NCBI GenBank assembly: GCA_020633655.1
Contig: JACKDF010000011.1
Span: forward strand, 67,801 to 131,800
From: Deferribacteres bacterium
Lineage (GTDB): Bacteria; Zhuqueibacterota; Zhuqueibacteria; Zhuqueibacterales; Geothermadaptataceae
DNA length: 64,000 nt
Reading direction: 5' to 3'
Below the pieces are notes generated by a model. It worked only from the letters and a program-made list of their open reading frames with translations, was not told the origin of the DNA and did not search any database. Of this stretch, positions 9,770 through 22,242 are shown piece after piece. Numbering within the stretch: position 1 is the first letter of the stretch; every line of letters starts with the position of its first letter. The translations under genes and the position numbers were made by a program.

Positions 9770-10280
9770 TTCGATTTGCTAATTTTCATGCTCTTGTGGG
9801 GCATGCAATTAATCCTCCTGCGTGAATTTCCCCGATATGAAAAATTTGTGTGTGTGGAAGATACAGTTTATTGCATCGCAAATCAATTGTTTCGTCAAGT
9901 GGTATTTGGAAATTTGTGCTTATCTCTCGGGATCAATGCCCTGTCAATAGCATGCAGTCAGGGGAAACTTGTTGTTTTAACCGCAAAATGGATAGAAATA
10001 CTTCAATTTAAATTTTGTCAAAGTCACTTTCACTTCAATCCATACATCCCTGAATTTGCAGAGGAATACGTGCCAGGTTCCTCGAAAGCACAGGTTGCGA
10101 TCGAAAAAATGCCAAAGGCCATAACTATTTTTTCCATCTGGTTCGTAAAAATGCCTTGTAACTTTATACAAGCATAAGTATGTTTTAACTCTTCTCTTTA
10201 GCAGTATTCAAAAAAGCGCACCAGAATGAATTTCTGAGCGCATCTCTTGCAATCAGGGGCTAAATTTCTGGGAGGTGATC
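9770..10280. other. Intergenic region without a supported gene
   Basis: About 510 bp between divergently transcribed genes. Open frames here (for example 9776-10177 plus) have no ribosome-binding site, signal peptide or recognisable domain, and are poor in the codon choices of neighbouring genes. Promoters for both flanking genes should lie here, but I cannot place them. GGGAGGTG at 10270-10277 is the ribosome-binding site of the next gene. Confidence 0.5.
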
Positions 10281-13200
10281 ATGCGACCTGTCCTCACGAA
10301 CCGCAATTTATTTCTTTCTATTTCTCTGTTTTTCTCACATCCAATCTCGTTTCACAAGCCCCAGTTTCATTCAGGGAAGTCGCTGCCATTTATGGTGTTG
10401 CCGGTGAAGGCCTTCCTACGGACACAGTTCGGCCCTCATGGATTTCAATAATGATGATTTGTTGGACATTGGCTTTACGGTAAAAACAGCCAGAAATTTT
10501 CTGTTCATTAACCGGGGAAATGGCCATTTTGATGAAATTGCCACAGCAGCCGGCCTCAATAAACGCACGGATCAGCGTATTCGCGGCATGTCTGTCGCTG
10601 ATTATGACAACGATGGCGACCTCGATGTCTACCTGACAGCAGGCAGAGCGAGTCAGTTTTACCGAAACAATGGCGATCTAACTTTTACAGATGTGACGAA
10701 GGCTGCAGGTGTCGAAGATTTTGGCAACGGACTCATCGCCTCCTGGGGAGATTACAACAGGGATGGTTTTATCGATTTATACGTATCGAATTGGGATGAC
10801 AGCCGGCATGCATTATTTAAAAACAAAGGAGACGGGACCTTTAAAATGTGACTCAGGAAGCGGGATTGGGCAACGATGCCAATAACCATGTCGGCTTGTG
10901 GTTGGACTTTGATAACGATGGTGATCTGGATATGTTTGTCAGTCGTGCGTTCTACAAGCTTTTTCGCTTGTGGCGCAACAACGGTGATGGAACATTTACC
11001 AATATTGCCGGGCGCGCAGGATTGGAATGCGATGTCTTCGGCCAGGGCTCCACAACAGCTGACTACGACAATGATGGTTTTCTCGATATTTATGTCGCCA
11101 GCTGTTACGAGCGCAACATACTTTTTCATAACAATGGCGATGGCACATTTACCAACATCGCCGGGCAAGCGGGCGTCGATGGTTCCGGAAGGTCTGTGGA
11201 TTGTGTGAGTGGTGATTTCAACAACGACGGTTGGATGGATATTTATGTTGGCAATTATGACTGGAATCCGGGCGATCCGGATTATGGTGGTAATCCGGAA
11301 GGCTACAACAGGTTGTATTGGAACAATGGCAACGAGACATTCACCAACGATCCGGGAATTACCGCTGACCGGTCGCGTACAATCGGATCCTCCATCGGCG
11401 ATCTCAACAACGATGGTTTTGATGATCTTTACACGGTCAACTCTTCAACGCTTAACAAACTTTACGAAAATAAAGGCAATTCCAATAACTGGTTGCAGAT
11501 CCAATTACAGGAGTGAAAAGCAGTCGCGATGCGATAGGCACAAGAATTGAGCTGGAAATTAATGGGAAGAAACGCATTAAGGAGATTTCAGGAGCAAGTG
11601 GTTATTGCTCGCATTCATCGCTCATCCAGACTTTCGGCCTCGGGTCTGCCAACAATGTTGATCGTATTACAATTAAATGGATAAGTGGCACCGTCGACGA
11701 ACTAAATAATATTACGGTTAATCAGCGATTAAAATTAAAGGAAGGCCAGGTTTGAGTAGCGTTGATTCATTGTTTTTATCGATGTAAATTCTGCTGTTCT
11801 CACACCGAATGAAGCGAAGATTTCCTGGCAGACAAATAAAACTGCGCGAGGATTCGTCCGGTACGGATTAACGGAGGACTTACTCAATACCACCGACTCT
11901 ACTATTGTACCGGGATTTTTATCTGCTATAACGCTAGAAAACCTGACTGCAGATACGACGTATTATTTTCTGGTTAGCGCCATGGATACGACGGGGGATG
12001 GAATTGAGAGTGAGATGATGTCCTTTGTCACAACGCTTATCCCTGTCCTTGCCGAGAATATTGCAGCGCAAGCACTCCTGACAGCGAGCAGTGAAAATGA
12101 AAATGGAAACAAACGGTGGATAAAGCAGTCGATGGTTTTGTGGATGGATACCCCGGGGACTACACAAAGAATGGGTTGCAACCACAGATCCGGTGGGTAC
12201 ATGGTTTAATCTGGAATTTGAGGATGGCCGGGTGATTGATAAAATTATTTTGCACGATCGTATCAATTTTTCGGATCAGATTCTGGAAATGCAGCTCACG
12301 TTTGATTCTGGAGATAGAATTATGACCGGTCCACTACCAAACGACGGCGCACCCCTTGTTATCGAATTTACACCAAAGACAATAAAAATATTCGTTTGGA
12401 AGTGACAAAAGCGCAGGGAAGTTCGGTAGGTCTTGCGGAAGTTGAAGTATGGCAAGCTGCTAATAGCGTGAATCAACCCAGACTCGAAATTGAGCAGGTA
12501 AATGTCACGGATATCGATTCAAATTCTGCTGTTATTCATTGGCGAACAAGTATCGAGTGCACAGGCGAGTGTTATGTTAACGATGATACACTAACAACCA
12601 CACTATCCAATTCGCACACTGTATTTGTCGAAAATTTATTGCCTGGTACTACGTATCCATTTTTAATTTTGTGGCGTCCACTGAAGGAGAGACGGCGCAG
12701 TCGGAGGTGCTCTCCTTTACCACAATGGAAGCAAGCGTGCCTTCGACACCATTCCTGCGGATACAACCAGCACACCACAGGAATTGTTTGATATCACGGG
12801 GAATGGCCTGGTGACCGCGAGCAGTGAAAAAAGTCCGATGGGGACAAACCGCGGTAAAAGCTGTTGACGGCATTATTGATGGCTATCCCGGCGATTACAC
12901 CAAAGAATGGGTCTCCGACGAAATGCCTGTTGGTGTATGGATTCGATTGAGTTTCCCGCAGCCTGTTTTTATTGGTAAAATTGTTGGCTATGACCGCCCA
13001 AATTTAAAAGACCACATCCGTGCTTTTCGCCTCCATTTCAGTGATGGGAGTCATGTAGAATATGGTGAAATGAACAACGACGGAACCTCGTCCATATTTG
13101 AATTCGAGCCGCGTCAAACGAATTGGATTGAACTCGAAGTGACCGCAGCTGCCGGCGAAAATGTAGGGCTGGCGGAATTTCGGGTCTGGGGCTATATCGC

Positions 13201-13533
13201 CTTAGGGAAACAGCCGGGAACCGAATCAAAGATTTTACCTCAAACCTTTTGTATCAGCAGCAATTTTCCAAATCCTTTCAATGCGATGACACAATTTGAA
13301 GTGCATATTCCGGAGCCCGGGTGGCTGCAAATGGCGATTTTCAATATTAAGGAGAGACCGTACAGGAAATCACAAACGATTTGGTTGCACCTGGCGTGCA
13401 GCGATTTCAGTGGGATGGAGAAAGCGATACTGCTGGCGTGGTTAGCAGTGGCATGTATTTTCTCAATGCCACATTTCACGGGCAATCTGGCATTTTGCAA
13501 AGATACACAGATAAATTAATGTATTTGAAATAA
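10281..13533 (+). pseudogene. Secreted FG-GAP/VCBS-ASPIC/UnbV protein with FN3 modules and sorting domain, frameshifted
   Basis: The ATG at 10281 follows GGGAGGTG. A signal peptide (NLFLSISLFF) is frameshifted. Then come seven calcium-binding FG-GAP loops (DFNNDDLLDIGF, DYDNDGDLDVYL, DYNRDGFIDLYV, DFDNDGDLDMFV, DYDNDGFLDIYV, DFNNDGWMDIYV, DLNNDGFDDLYT), the pattern of a seven-bladed propeller, and an ASPIC/UnbV domain (RIKEISGASGYCSHSSLIQTFGLG) ending at a stop at 11755. Coding resumes at once in another frame with fibronectin III-like modules, two F5/8-like segments (GLAEVEVWQA, GLAEFRVWGY) and a C-terminal NFPNPFN sorting domain ending MYLK at 13533. I treat it as one gene because only the last part holds the sorting signal; two genes remain possible. 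At least six frame changes. Probable surface or extracellular adhesion or carbohydrate-associated protein. Confidence 0.65.
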
Positions 13534-13543
13534 AAAAATACTG

Positions 13544-13560
13544 ATTCTGAGCTCAGAATT
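13544..13560. terminator. Palindrome between convergent genes
   Basis: ATTCTGAGCTCAGAAT is a perfect 16-bp palindrome between the 3' ends of the FG-GAP gene (plus) and pstS (minus), overlapping the last codons of pstS. It is flanked by an A-rich run on the left. Position suggests a bidirectional terminator, though the stem has little loop. Confidence 0.35.
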
Positions 13561-14392
13561 TGATTACAGGCAGATACCCGGCTTCCTGTACAAATTTTTG
13601 TCCGGCATCGGTCATTGTCCAGTCGATAAATTTTTTCACCTGTCCCCGCGGTTTATTCACGGTATATAAATAAAGATAGCGTGTGATGGGATAAGAATCG
13701 TTGCGTATATTTTCAGCAGTGATTTCAATATTTTCCACCCTCGCCAATTTAACGCCTTTGCCATAGGCTAGTCCACCATAACCTATGGCAAAGGGATTGT
13801 CTTGAACAGCGCGGACAATTGCTGAGGTTCCGGCTAAAACCTGCATATCCACAGAATAGGATTCCCCGTGTAAAACATGTTCACGCAGGTAATAACGCGT
13901 TCCGGAGTTTGGCGAACGTCCGTAGAGATAAATGGCCGTATCCTGCCACGCGAATTTGTTCCAGTTGTCCATTTCGCCGGTAAAATTTGTTTGATCTCCT
14001 CCAGTGTGAATGTTTCAACCGGATTTTCTTGATTGAGAAATATGGCAATGGCTTCCTTCGCAACGAGAAAACTGTATCCGAGGGTTCCATGATTTTCTAC
14101 AATATTTTTCACTTCCTCAGGCCGTAACGGTCGCGATGCGGTGCAAATTTCTGCGGCACCGACTGCAAGAGCCTGCGCGCCAGTGGCTGTTCCTCCACCG
14201 TCGACGTAAACAGAGATGTTCGGATTTTGCTGCATATAGGTCGCTGCCCAACGCTTGGCGAGGAAGGAGCGTATCAGACCCTTTGATACGAATAATCGCT
14301 TTCGATGGACCTAATTGTGAGGCACAGCCTGCAAGAAAGAGGAGTAGTGTAATAAGTAGGATTGGACGGATTTTGCTCTGTAAAAGTGTCAT
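13553..14392 (-). pseudogene. pstS: Phosphate-binding lipoprotein PstS-like, frameshifted
   Basis: Starts MTLLQSKIRPILLITLLLFL with lipobox LAGC, so a lipidated periplasmic binding protein. The PBP-like features are IRIKGSDT near residue 35, YVDGGGTATGAQAL with the phosphate-contacting GGTATG turn, ICTASRPLRPEEV, and SPNSGTRYYLREHVL in the second lobe. It ends in a helix of the type KKFIDWTMTDAGQKFVQEAGYLPV, usual for PstS. Length is about 280 residues when joined. Frames change near 14260 and 13985. The family binds inorganic phosphate for the PstCAB transporter; those genes are not in the window. Other oxyanions cannot be excluded from sequence alone. Confidence 0.75.
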
Positions 14393-14402
14393 CGTTCTTC
14401 CG

Positions 14403-16064
14403 CTATAGATTGTAGTCTGGCATTAAGAAACTGTGAATTGGGGTGAAATTCCACGCTTTTTCCGGTATTCCCAGGATTGAAATCAGTCCTAAAAGCAGGT
14501 TGCAATGCTGTTGAACTGCGGCATAATTGATGGGTTGATCGAGATCATCAAAGGGGTGTGGTATCGTGTTGCTCCCTCAATCGATAAACCGTTGCACACC
14601 ACTTTCATAGGTTGCATTGTCGTATTTCATTCCCTCGACAAGGGCAACTGTTGGTATTCCTCACGTGCAAAAGCAATCTGGTCTGATCTTCCAAGCGCAT
14701 TTGAGTTGGCAAATATGGCAGGCACAGGTGAATACTCAAGAGAGAATCCTTTTGCCAGCTCCTGCAACAGGTTTTCCATCGTAGAATACTCTGCACCAAT
14801 ACCGACAAAATTTTTAAAGGTATCAAACATTGCGATTCCGTCGATGTTCACCGCTGCGTAAGTTTTATGGAGCGGCACACGCGGATGATCAATGTAATAT
14901 GTGGCGCCGAGCAAGCCTTTTTCTTCACCTGTGGTAAATACAAGCAGGATGGATCGTTTAGGTTGTTGTGGTGCAGAGGCGATAATGCGTGCAATTTCGA
15001 GGGTGGCGGATACCCCTAAAAGCATTGTCTGCGACACCGTTGTAAATGGAATCCCCTTCACTGCTGGCCCGATGCCCAAATGATCGTAATGTGCGGCGAT
15101 TAAAACAAATTGGTTTTTAAGCTTTTTATCCCTGCCGGGAATGAGCCCGATTACATTCCTGTCGACAAATTCCCATTCCTGAAAAATACCGGAGAATGCC
15201 AGTTTCCCGGTCATGTTAAAACTTTGGATCAGGTCAGCATTTTCCATATCGATGACATGGCGATATTCGAAGGGAGAACCGGAAAATAATGTCGTGGCCA
15301 TTTCTGGATTGAGTAAAATATTGAGATTGGTTGCGCGCGTATAAAGCAGAGATATTATCAAAAGCAAACTGGTGCTGCCAATAAGACCAGGGGGTGTCGC
15401 TTTCTGTTCTCGGGTTCGGTATCATGATTGTTCCCAGAGCGCCTCGCGCCAGAGCGACCCGTCGTTTCACATCGGGATTGGCATGTATGGTATTGTGCGC
15501 GCCTGCGAAATAATCCTCATGCTCAGAAATTGGTTCGCCAGATAAAAGACTACAATTTTGCCAGCGACATCGATACCCAGGTAATCATTGTAATCATATT
15601 CCGGAGCGACAATGCCATAACCTACGAACGCCATTGGTTGCGGCAAAGCTATAAATGTCGATGCACCACAATCGTAAAGTAAATAATCTTTTCATGTTCG
15701 AAAACTCTCTCTTCCCCCGGGCAATGAAGCGCAACCGGGAATCTTTCATTGCCTTGCTCCCATGCATGGGAATGTTTTGAAAATAAGTGTTATGATCCCC
15801 GAAGGGTGTTATACCGAAATCGGCCAATTGTGATGCGATATAGTCAGCTGCCAATTTTGCACCTGTGCTTCCGGTTGCACGGCCTTTCAGATCATCACTT
15901 GCGAGGTATGCGAGATGGTGTTTTATGTTTTCTAGTGATATTGGGGATGGTGAACCGGATTGATCCTGAGCCTGGAGAAATGATACCGCTGCGAACAACA
16001 CAAGCAAAATGTGTCGAATTAATTTATGGATTAAAAGAAAGTGTTGGAGGCTTTTCTCATGCAT
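14403..16064 (-). pseudogene. M28-family zinc peptidase with PA domain, frameshifted
   Basis: The start MHEKSLQHFLLIHKL (16064) leads into a signal peptide ending FLQAQ. The N-terminal part (LAYLASDDLKGRATGSTGAKLAADYIASQL) is the usual opening of secreted M28 aminopeptidases. A protease-associated domain segment follows (RRVALARGALGTIMIPN), then the catalytic domain: AAHYDHLG (first zinc histidine), a frameshifted zinc-Asp segment (GVSATLEIARI), the EE pair in TTGEEKGLLGA, and NIDGIAM. The C-terminus ends MPDYNL at 14403. Joined length is near 550 residues, normal for the family. At least four frame changes. Expected role is removal of N-terminal residues from peptides in the periplasm or outside. 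Confidence 0.75.
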
Positions 16065-16292
16065 GAAAGATAAAGTGTCCATGGCGAAATATCAACAGAG
16101 ATATATTGATTGCTTTCATTCTGTCCGCTAGACTACTTCTTATTTCGGTACAAAAAATAATACGCAACCTCATCACATTTCGAGGTTCAAGGATCATGTA
16201 CTTATCTTCAGTAGTTTAATTTATTCGCTCGCGAAAAAATCTCAGGGTATATTCTGCTTCCCTATCACTGAAGCAGTTCACAGAAAAAGTTG

Positions 16293-17507
<1,215 letters not shown>

Positions 17508-17652
17508 TTATCGACTTGTAATCACATGTATGTAATCCTTAAACAAATCCGGGAGAGCGCTTTCATTTTCGCTCGAAAATTTGCATTTGCTTCCGGTTCT
17601 GTCTGGTCCGCAAATGCGTACAAAGCGAAGAGATGTGCCTTTTTCGTTGGTT

Positions 17653-18405
17653 CTAAATTATCGTATTGATCAGCGTAATCGTCAATTTTTGCACGAATTC
17701 AGTGATAAACGTATCACCCTGCGGGACTTCGATTATTTCTTCTCTCCATGCGAAGTACGGTAAATTTGCGTAAGCCAGGGCAATCGATCCATCTTCGGCC
17801 AGTTGTTTGAAAACACTTCGTAATTTTTTTTGCAAAGTGGCCCAATCAATTTCAAAGGGATTTATCGTGAGCAATTTCAGATAGGCGTTATTCGCCTTGC
17901 CATATTCCTTCACGGCCAGTGCTGCGTCTCCGAAGTATCCCCAATAACGGGCAGGAAATTCATCGCCGTAATGTTTTGCTGCCACCTTAAGAATTTCGTA
18001 TGCATCAGGGTATTTTTTTAAGTGCAAAGTGCAAACACCTTCATGAATAAAGTACTTGCAATTCGCCAGGGCACCCTGAGCATCGAATTCATCCAGCTCG
18101 CGCAAACGGCGTGCAAAGTAAATCCAGGTTTCTTTGTAATGTTCAGGAGCGCCGCCGAGATCGCGCATTTTTGCTTTCAACTCATTCCAAATTTCAGCGA
18201 TCTCGCAGGAAGACGAATTTTCACTCAAACCGGCATTTTACACGATTTTGCGATTTCAATATAAAAATCGCAATTGCCAAGGGTGGGGTCTATCGATTTC
18301 GCTTCCTGCAATAGCGTTATTGATTCATCGAACTGGAATTTTGCGAGTTTTTTTTGAACCTTTTTCAACCAGGTTATTCGCGTGAGAAAAAAGACTGTTT
18401 TGCAT
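17653..18405 (-). pseudogene. Uncharacterised TPR-like protein, frameshifted
   Basis: The main open segment (18228 to 17653) is helical with repeat-like stretches (CKYFIHEGVCTLHLKKYPDAYEILKVAAKHYG; YWGYFGDAALAVKEYGKANNAYLKLLTINP) that resemble TPR units. Translation upstream in other frames (QKKLAKFQFDESITLLQEAKSIDPTLGNCDFYIEIAKSC) is clearly the same kind of protein, so the gene probably starts at MQNSLFSHANNLVEK (18405) and has two frame changes, near 18350 and 18230. I recognise no specific family. It ends with a short C-terminal segment at 17653. Confidence 0.5.
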
Positions 18406-18563
18406 AGGGCTTTGTCTTCTGTTTATTGGGGATAATCTGTTAAAACCAAGATGGTTAACTCTTATAGTGACGGAGAAGATAATCTGAATTTGTAAAAAAG
18501 CAAAGTGAGAAAAGTAGTTTTTAAATTAATTTCGCCTGTTTAATTCATTAGCACCAGATGTAA

Positions 18564-18690
18564 GGCTGTGCCAAACATAATAAAACGAAAGCGCCTCGCT
18601 TAGTGGAAAATGCGTTACGCTCCGCGAGGATGTTTTCACTCTGTGAGAATTGATGTTTGGATCAAAATTAATGCGTTTTGACACAGCCCC
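18564..18690. mobile_element. Small inverted-repeat element (GGGGCTGTGTCAAAAC family), copy D
   Basis: The right end GTTTTGACACAGCCCC is perfect; the left end GGCTGTGCCAAAC is decayed. Read on the minus strand it follows copy A (4404-4534) over most of its length, including CCAAACATCAATT and GAGCGTAACGCA, so the two are inverted copies of one element. Confidence 0.65.
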
Positions 18691-18735
18691 ATCATTTACT
18701 CAATACAAAGCAATGAATAATCCAGGAACGCAATT

Positions 18736-18878
18736 GAGACTGTCGCAAAATACGCAAATTCGGACCCAGAGCTTGCCGAAGGGCCCGAATTCGAGCTTGG
18801 AACCGGGCGTTTCGACACTTCGACTTTACTCAGTGCAGGCAGGCTCAACGTCCGGTTTATCCCTTTTTCAACAGTCTC
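18736..18878. mobile_element. Second small inverted-repeat element (GAGACTGTCG family), copy F
   Basis: 143 bp, same length and orientation as the copy at 4535-4677 with about 90% identity, with ends GAGACTGTCGCAAAA and TTTTTCAACAGTCTC. It lies 45 bp from copy D, so the same pair of element families occurs side by side twice in the window. Confidence 0.7.
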
Positions 18879-19362
18879 GACAGGGCTCCAAGCCCTGGCA
18901 TGGATAAACTCACTCCCTTTCAATTTAATCCACCAAATTCGTATTCGTCAATATTCGTTTTTTCTCGATTTGCAACGGAGTTTAATTATGGTCAACAAAT
19001 CGGTTAAATGGAAAAATTAATATGTAATATTACTGAGACACAGCGTGATTTAATAAGTGCTCTTCGCAACTTTTCCTCTCAGCAAATCGACTTGCAAAAA
19101 ATTTAATTCATTTGAAATGGGCTTGCCTTTCGATGCAACTTTAAGTATTTTTTATCACTTGCATGATTTTAGAGTATTCAGACGAAAACTCGATGCTTTT
19201 TCAACCTGTGGAATTGTCTTGGGCGTTACAAAACGAGAGGGAATTCACTTCCCTTCTCGCCATAAGATGAATGAAATATAAGTGCGGTTCAACTTCAGTT
19301 TGGCCGTAGACTGAATAAGATAAACGTGATTTTCATGGTACTTAACCACACGGAGATGGAGC

Positions 19363-20532
19363 ATGTTAAATATTGCGTTATTCGGCCCCCCTGGAGCGGG
19401 AAAAGGTACACAATCGGAATTTCTGATTGAGGAATACAATCTCTTTTATATTTCCACGGGCGATTTGTTACGAAAAGAGATTGCTAACAAAACCAGTTTA
19501 GGTATGCAGGCACGGGATATTATCGCCTCAGGCGGGCTGGTTTCCGATGAAATAATCGTACAGATTATCGAAAAAACCATTACGGAAAATCCTGACGCTG
19601 ATGGTTTTCTCTTTGATGGCTTTCCACGCACTTACATTCAGGCTTACATTCTCAGTGGCTTGATGATTAAACTCAATACAACGCTCAGTTGTCTCATCAG
19701 CCTGAAATTACCGGAAGAGGAATCTGTTGCACGATTGCTGAAACGTGGCGAAACCTCGGGGCGCTCCGATGATAATGAACAGGTAATTCGCAACCGCTTG
19801 CGGGAGTATTATGAGAAAACACTTCCTGTACTTCGTTTTTATAAAGAGAGGGGTATACTTTATGAGATTGACGGCAGTAAAAGTATTGATGATGTGAAAG
19901 CGCAAATTCGTGCTGTTATCAGCGCAGAATTGAGCAACCGCCTGTTTAACCTGGTAATATTTGGGTATCCGGGTTCCGGGCGAGGTTCTCAGGGTAAAAA
20001 TTTAGCGGAAAAATATGGTCTTGAGTATGTTGCAACGGGTAAAATGCTTGAGGACGAGATTGCAAAAAAAACTGTTCTGGGAAGGAAAGTTGAAAAATAT
20101 TACAACAGCGGCCAACTTGTTCCAGATGAAATTGTGGTGCAATTGATCGAGAAGAAACTCAAGAGACACAAAGAGGTGAAAGGCTTTATTTTCAAAGGTT
20201 TTCCCCGCACTTTAGTGCAATCATACATACTTGATGGTATGTTAAAAAAGATCGGAACACAGATTTCGCAAATTCTTGAAATTGAAGTACCGACCTTAAA
20301 GCTCATCGAGCGGCTTGATACACGCAGCAAAACAGATAAATGCATGCCTTACGATTCAAGTACAGCGAAAATTGTCAAGCGTTTGGAAGAGCACGAAGAA
20401 AAGACGGTTTCCGTCATCGAAAAGTACAAGCAATTGCATGACGTCACTAATATTGATGGCAGGGGGACGTTTAATGAAGTTTCTGAAAGAATAATTACTG
20501 AAGTAGAAAAATTGATGCGAAAGCTTCGGTAA
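19363..20532 (+). CDS. Tandem adenylate kinase with a degenerate second domain
   Basis: Two adenylate kinase-like domains lie in one 389-residue chain; ordinary bacterial Adk has about 190-215. Domain 1 (1-185) has the P-loop GPPGAGKGTQ, STGDLLRKEI with the AMP-binding Arg, DGFPRT, and a short lid with GRSDDNEQVIRNRL, so it looks active (AMP + ATP to 2 ADP). Domain 2 (about 192-389) keeps the fold but has P-loop GYPGSGRGSQ (catalytic Lys to Arg), ATGKMLEDE in place of TGDxLR, FKGFPRT, and no GRxDD lid motif (TRSKTDKCMPYD). It is therefore probably not a normal kinase and may be regulatory or structural. GGAGA lies 7-11 bp before the ATG. It stands alone, upstream of the polysaccharide locus. 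Confidence 0.85.
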   Translation: MLNIALFGPPGAGKGTQSEFLIEEYNLFYISTGDLLRKEIANKTSLGMQARDIIASGGLVSDEIIVQIIEKTITENPDADGFLFDGFPRTYIQAYILSGLMIKLNTTLSCLISLKLPEEESVARLLKRGETSGRSDDNEQVIRNRLREYYEKTLPVLRFYKERGILYEIDGSKSIDDVKAQIRAVISAELSNRLFNLVIFGYPGSGRGSQGKNLAEKYGLEYVATGKMLEDEIAKKTVLGRKVEKYYNSGQLVPDEIVVQLIEKKLKRHKEVKGFIFKGFPRTLVQSYILDGMLKKIGTQISQILEIEVPTLKLIERLDTRSKTDKCMPYDSSTAKIVKRLEEHEEKTVSVIEKYKQLHDVTNIDGRGTFNEVSERIITEVEKLMRKLR

Positions 20533-20654
20533 ATTTGCTTAGCCTATTTATGAATTATGTAAAGTTAGCGAAGGATCGGGGGGAACTTCATACCACATCC
20601 GGATTCCATTTATAAATTAACGGAAAATATTATTCGTGTAAATTCTGATAACCG

Positions 20655-20688
20655 ATGCCGCTCGTTCAAAGAAGCGGCATTCCTTTTA
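20655..20688 (+). terminator. Candidate terminator after the tandem kinase gene
   Basis: Stem ATGCCGCT with AGCGGCAT around a 10-nt loop, followed by TCCTTTTAAA, 120 bp past the stop. The rest of the 376-bp gap up to 20909 (AT-rich) shows nothing else I can name. Confidence 0.5.
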
Positions 20689-20908
20689 AAGGGATTCCAC
20701 GTAATTTCGTTTTTCACTATTAATCCTCCTCAGTTCTATGAATTGTCGGTAATGTATACAGAATTCCACTCGCGAAAAATTTTCAAGTCCCGTTCCAATT
20801 CTGATTCTCAAGATATCAGTTCCACTTCCGATGAGCTAGTTCAGAACTTCGTCTTTAATTCAAAGAGGATAAAATAGTTTTGGTAAATTTTTGCGAATAT
20901 TTGCACCT

Positions 20909-21967
20909 ATGTTAAAGAAACGAATGCTACACATAGATATTGCAAAAAGTATTGCAATCATCTGGATCGTTTATGGACATGCACTCGTTCAAATGCAAGG
21001 TACGCAATTTTATTCTAGCTATCTTGATAAGCAGATGGGCTTTATGTTCACGCTGTTTTCCTTTCGATTGCCATTGCTTTTTATGATTTCCGGCGCCTTT
21101 CAACGGCGTAGGTTAGAGTATAGCTTCGCGTCCCATAAAGAGTATCTGGTTAAGATTTTTCAGACGATACTTTTGCCGTTCTATTCATTGTCCCTCATTT
21201 TTTTGCTCATAAATGTCACTATGAGTAAATATCTCAATTCACCTTCAATGAGTGAGATGATTTATTCGCTCCTTTTGCAGCAATCGAATAATAATATTTT
21301 GCCTTCAGGGGTTATGTGGTTTTTATTCACATTGTTTAATTGTGCGTTTCTCACCTATTTCGCAATCCGTGTGTTCAAGCTAAGGCCAATTTACTTTCTG
21401 TTGTTTGCGTTGGTTTTAAAAGCAGTAAGTGGCGTGTTCACAAATGCATATTTTCTCGCTTTGGACACGACATCCCAGTTTTTGTTTTTCTTTGTTCTGG
21501 GTTATTATTTTGATAAATATGTTATTTATGAACCAATTCACAAATGGAAATATCTCGCCTGGTTTATCGTTGCTTATTTATTCTTGCTAGTCACATATTT
21601 TAACCTGTCCGCATTCCCGCCAGCATTTGTGGCTGTATTTAAATTTATCAAATCATTTGAGATATTTGGTATTCTTGTAACGTTGATTATCTTCGGTATT
21701 GCACACAAATTAGCGGAAAAGTACAGCGAATCAAAAGTGCTGCGTTGGTTTATATATTGCGGTGCATCTTCCATGCTCATTTATGTTTTCCACATGCCAA
21801 CATTCACTTTGCTCAATCTAATTATGAATATTGTGCATGTATACCCGGGAGTAGTAAAATTACTGCTTCTTTTTGTTCCAGGTGTTATATTTCCATTAAT
21901 TTATGGCAAGATTTTGAGCTACAATAAAGCAGCGTATAAACTTTTAATAGGACGTGACCCGGGTTAA
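20909..21967 (+). CDS. Membrane acyltransferase 3 family protein
   Basis: About 352 residues, starting MLKKRMLHIDIAKSIAIIWIVYGHAL, where the His of the IVYGHA helix occupies the position of the conserved catalytic histidine of acyltransferase-3 (OafA/WecH-like) proteins. Some ten hydrophobic helices follow, with RLPLLFMISGAFQRR matching the conserved second-helix Arg/Ser-Gly segment and WFLFTLFNCAF further on. The ATG at 20909 is preferred over TTG 20891, although neither has a strong Shine-Dalgarno site. The family transfers acyl groups (often acetyl) to surface glycans or lipids at the inner membrane. It is the first gene of a glycan locus, so O-acylation of the exported polysaccharide is the natural inference. 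Confidence 0.8.
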   Translation: MLKKRMLHIDIAKSIAIIWIVYGHALVQMQGTQFYSSYLDKQMGFMFTLFSFRLPLLFMISGAFQRRRLEYSFASHKEYLVKIFQTILLPFYSLSLIFLLINVTMSKYLNSPSMSEMIYSLLLQQSNNNILPSGVMWFLFTLFNCAFLTYFAIRVFKLRPIYFLLFALVLKAVSGVFTNAYFLALDTTSQFLFFFVLGYYFDKYVIYEPIHKWKYLAWFIVAYLFLLVTYFNLSAFPPAFVAVFKFIKSFEIFGILVTLIIFGIAHKLAEKYSESKVLRWFIYCGASSMLIYVFHMPTFTLLNLIMNIVHVYPGVVKLLLLFVPGVIFPLIYGKILSYNKAAYKLLIGRDPG

Positions 21968-22092
21968 AAATACAGTTCTCCCTGGAATCCTTATCCATAT
22001 TGTAAATATTCTTTTCCCTTGACCTTATGAAATTTCTGCATTTTACCAATATGCAGATATCATTTATTAATTAATTTAAATTTAATCCCGTT

Positions 22093-22136
22093 ATAAATCG
22101 GTTTCCAGCCCCATCACTCCCGGGAATCCGATTTAT
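22093..22136 (+). terminator. Hairpin before the carbamoyltransferase gene
   Basis: ATAAATCGG (22093-22101) pairs with CCGATTTAT (22128-22136), followed by a pyrimidine-rich run with CTTTTTCTTTCC. It may terminate the acyltransferase transcript or act as a leader hairpin for the next gene. There is no further support. Confidence 0.35.
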
Positions 22137-22242
22137 GAAATATAACTTTTTCTTTCCTTACTTAATTGTTATTATTTGCGGATAACACCCGTTGATTTCG
22201 ATAAAATATAAATAAGCCTGAGGATTTTCTGCGGATTGTTGA

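Larger units (their letters stand above)
18406..19362. other. Long gene-free region holding two small elements
   Basis: About 950 bp with no supported gene. It contains the two inverted-repeat elements listed separately (18564-18690, 18736-18878). The remainder (18880-19362) is AT-rich and holds only short frames with no recognisable product. The change from frameshifted to intact genes happens across this stretch. Confidence 0.6.

Noticed and set aside
9776..10177. 133-codon plus-strand frame
   Set aside because: No ribosome-binding site, no domain, and it overlaps another open frame on the minus strand; probably chance.
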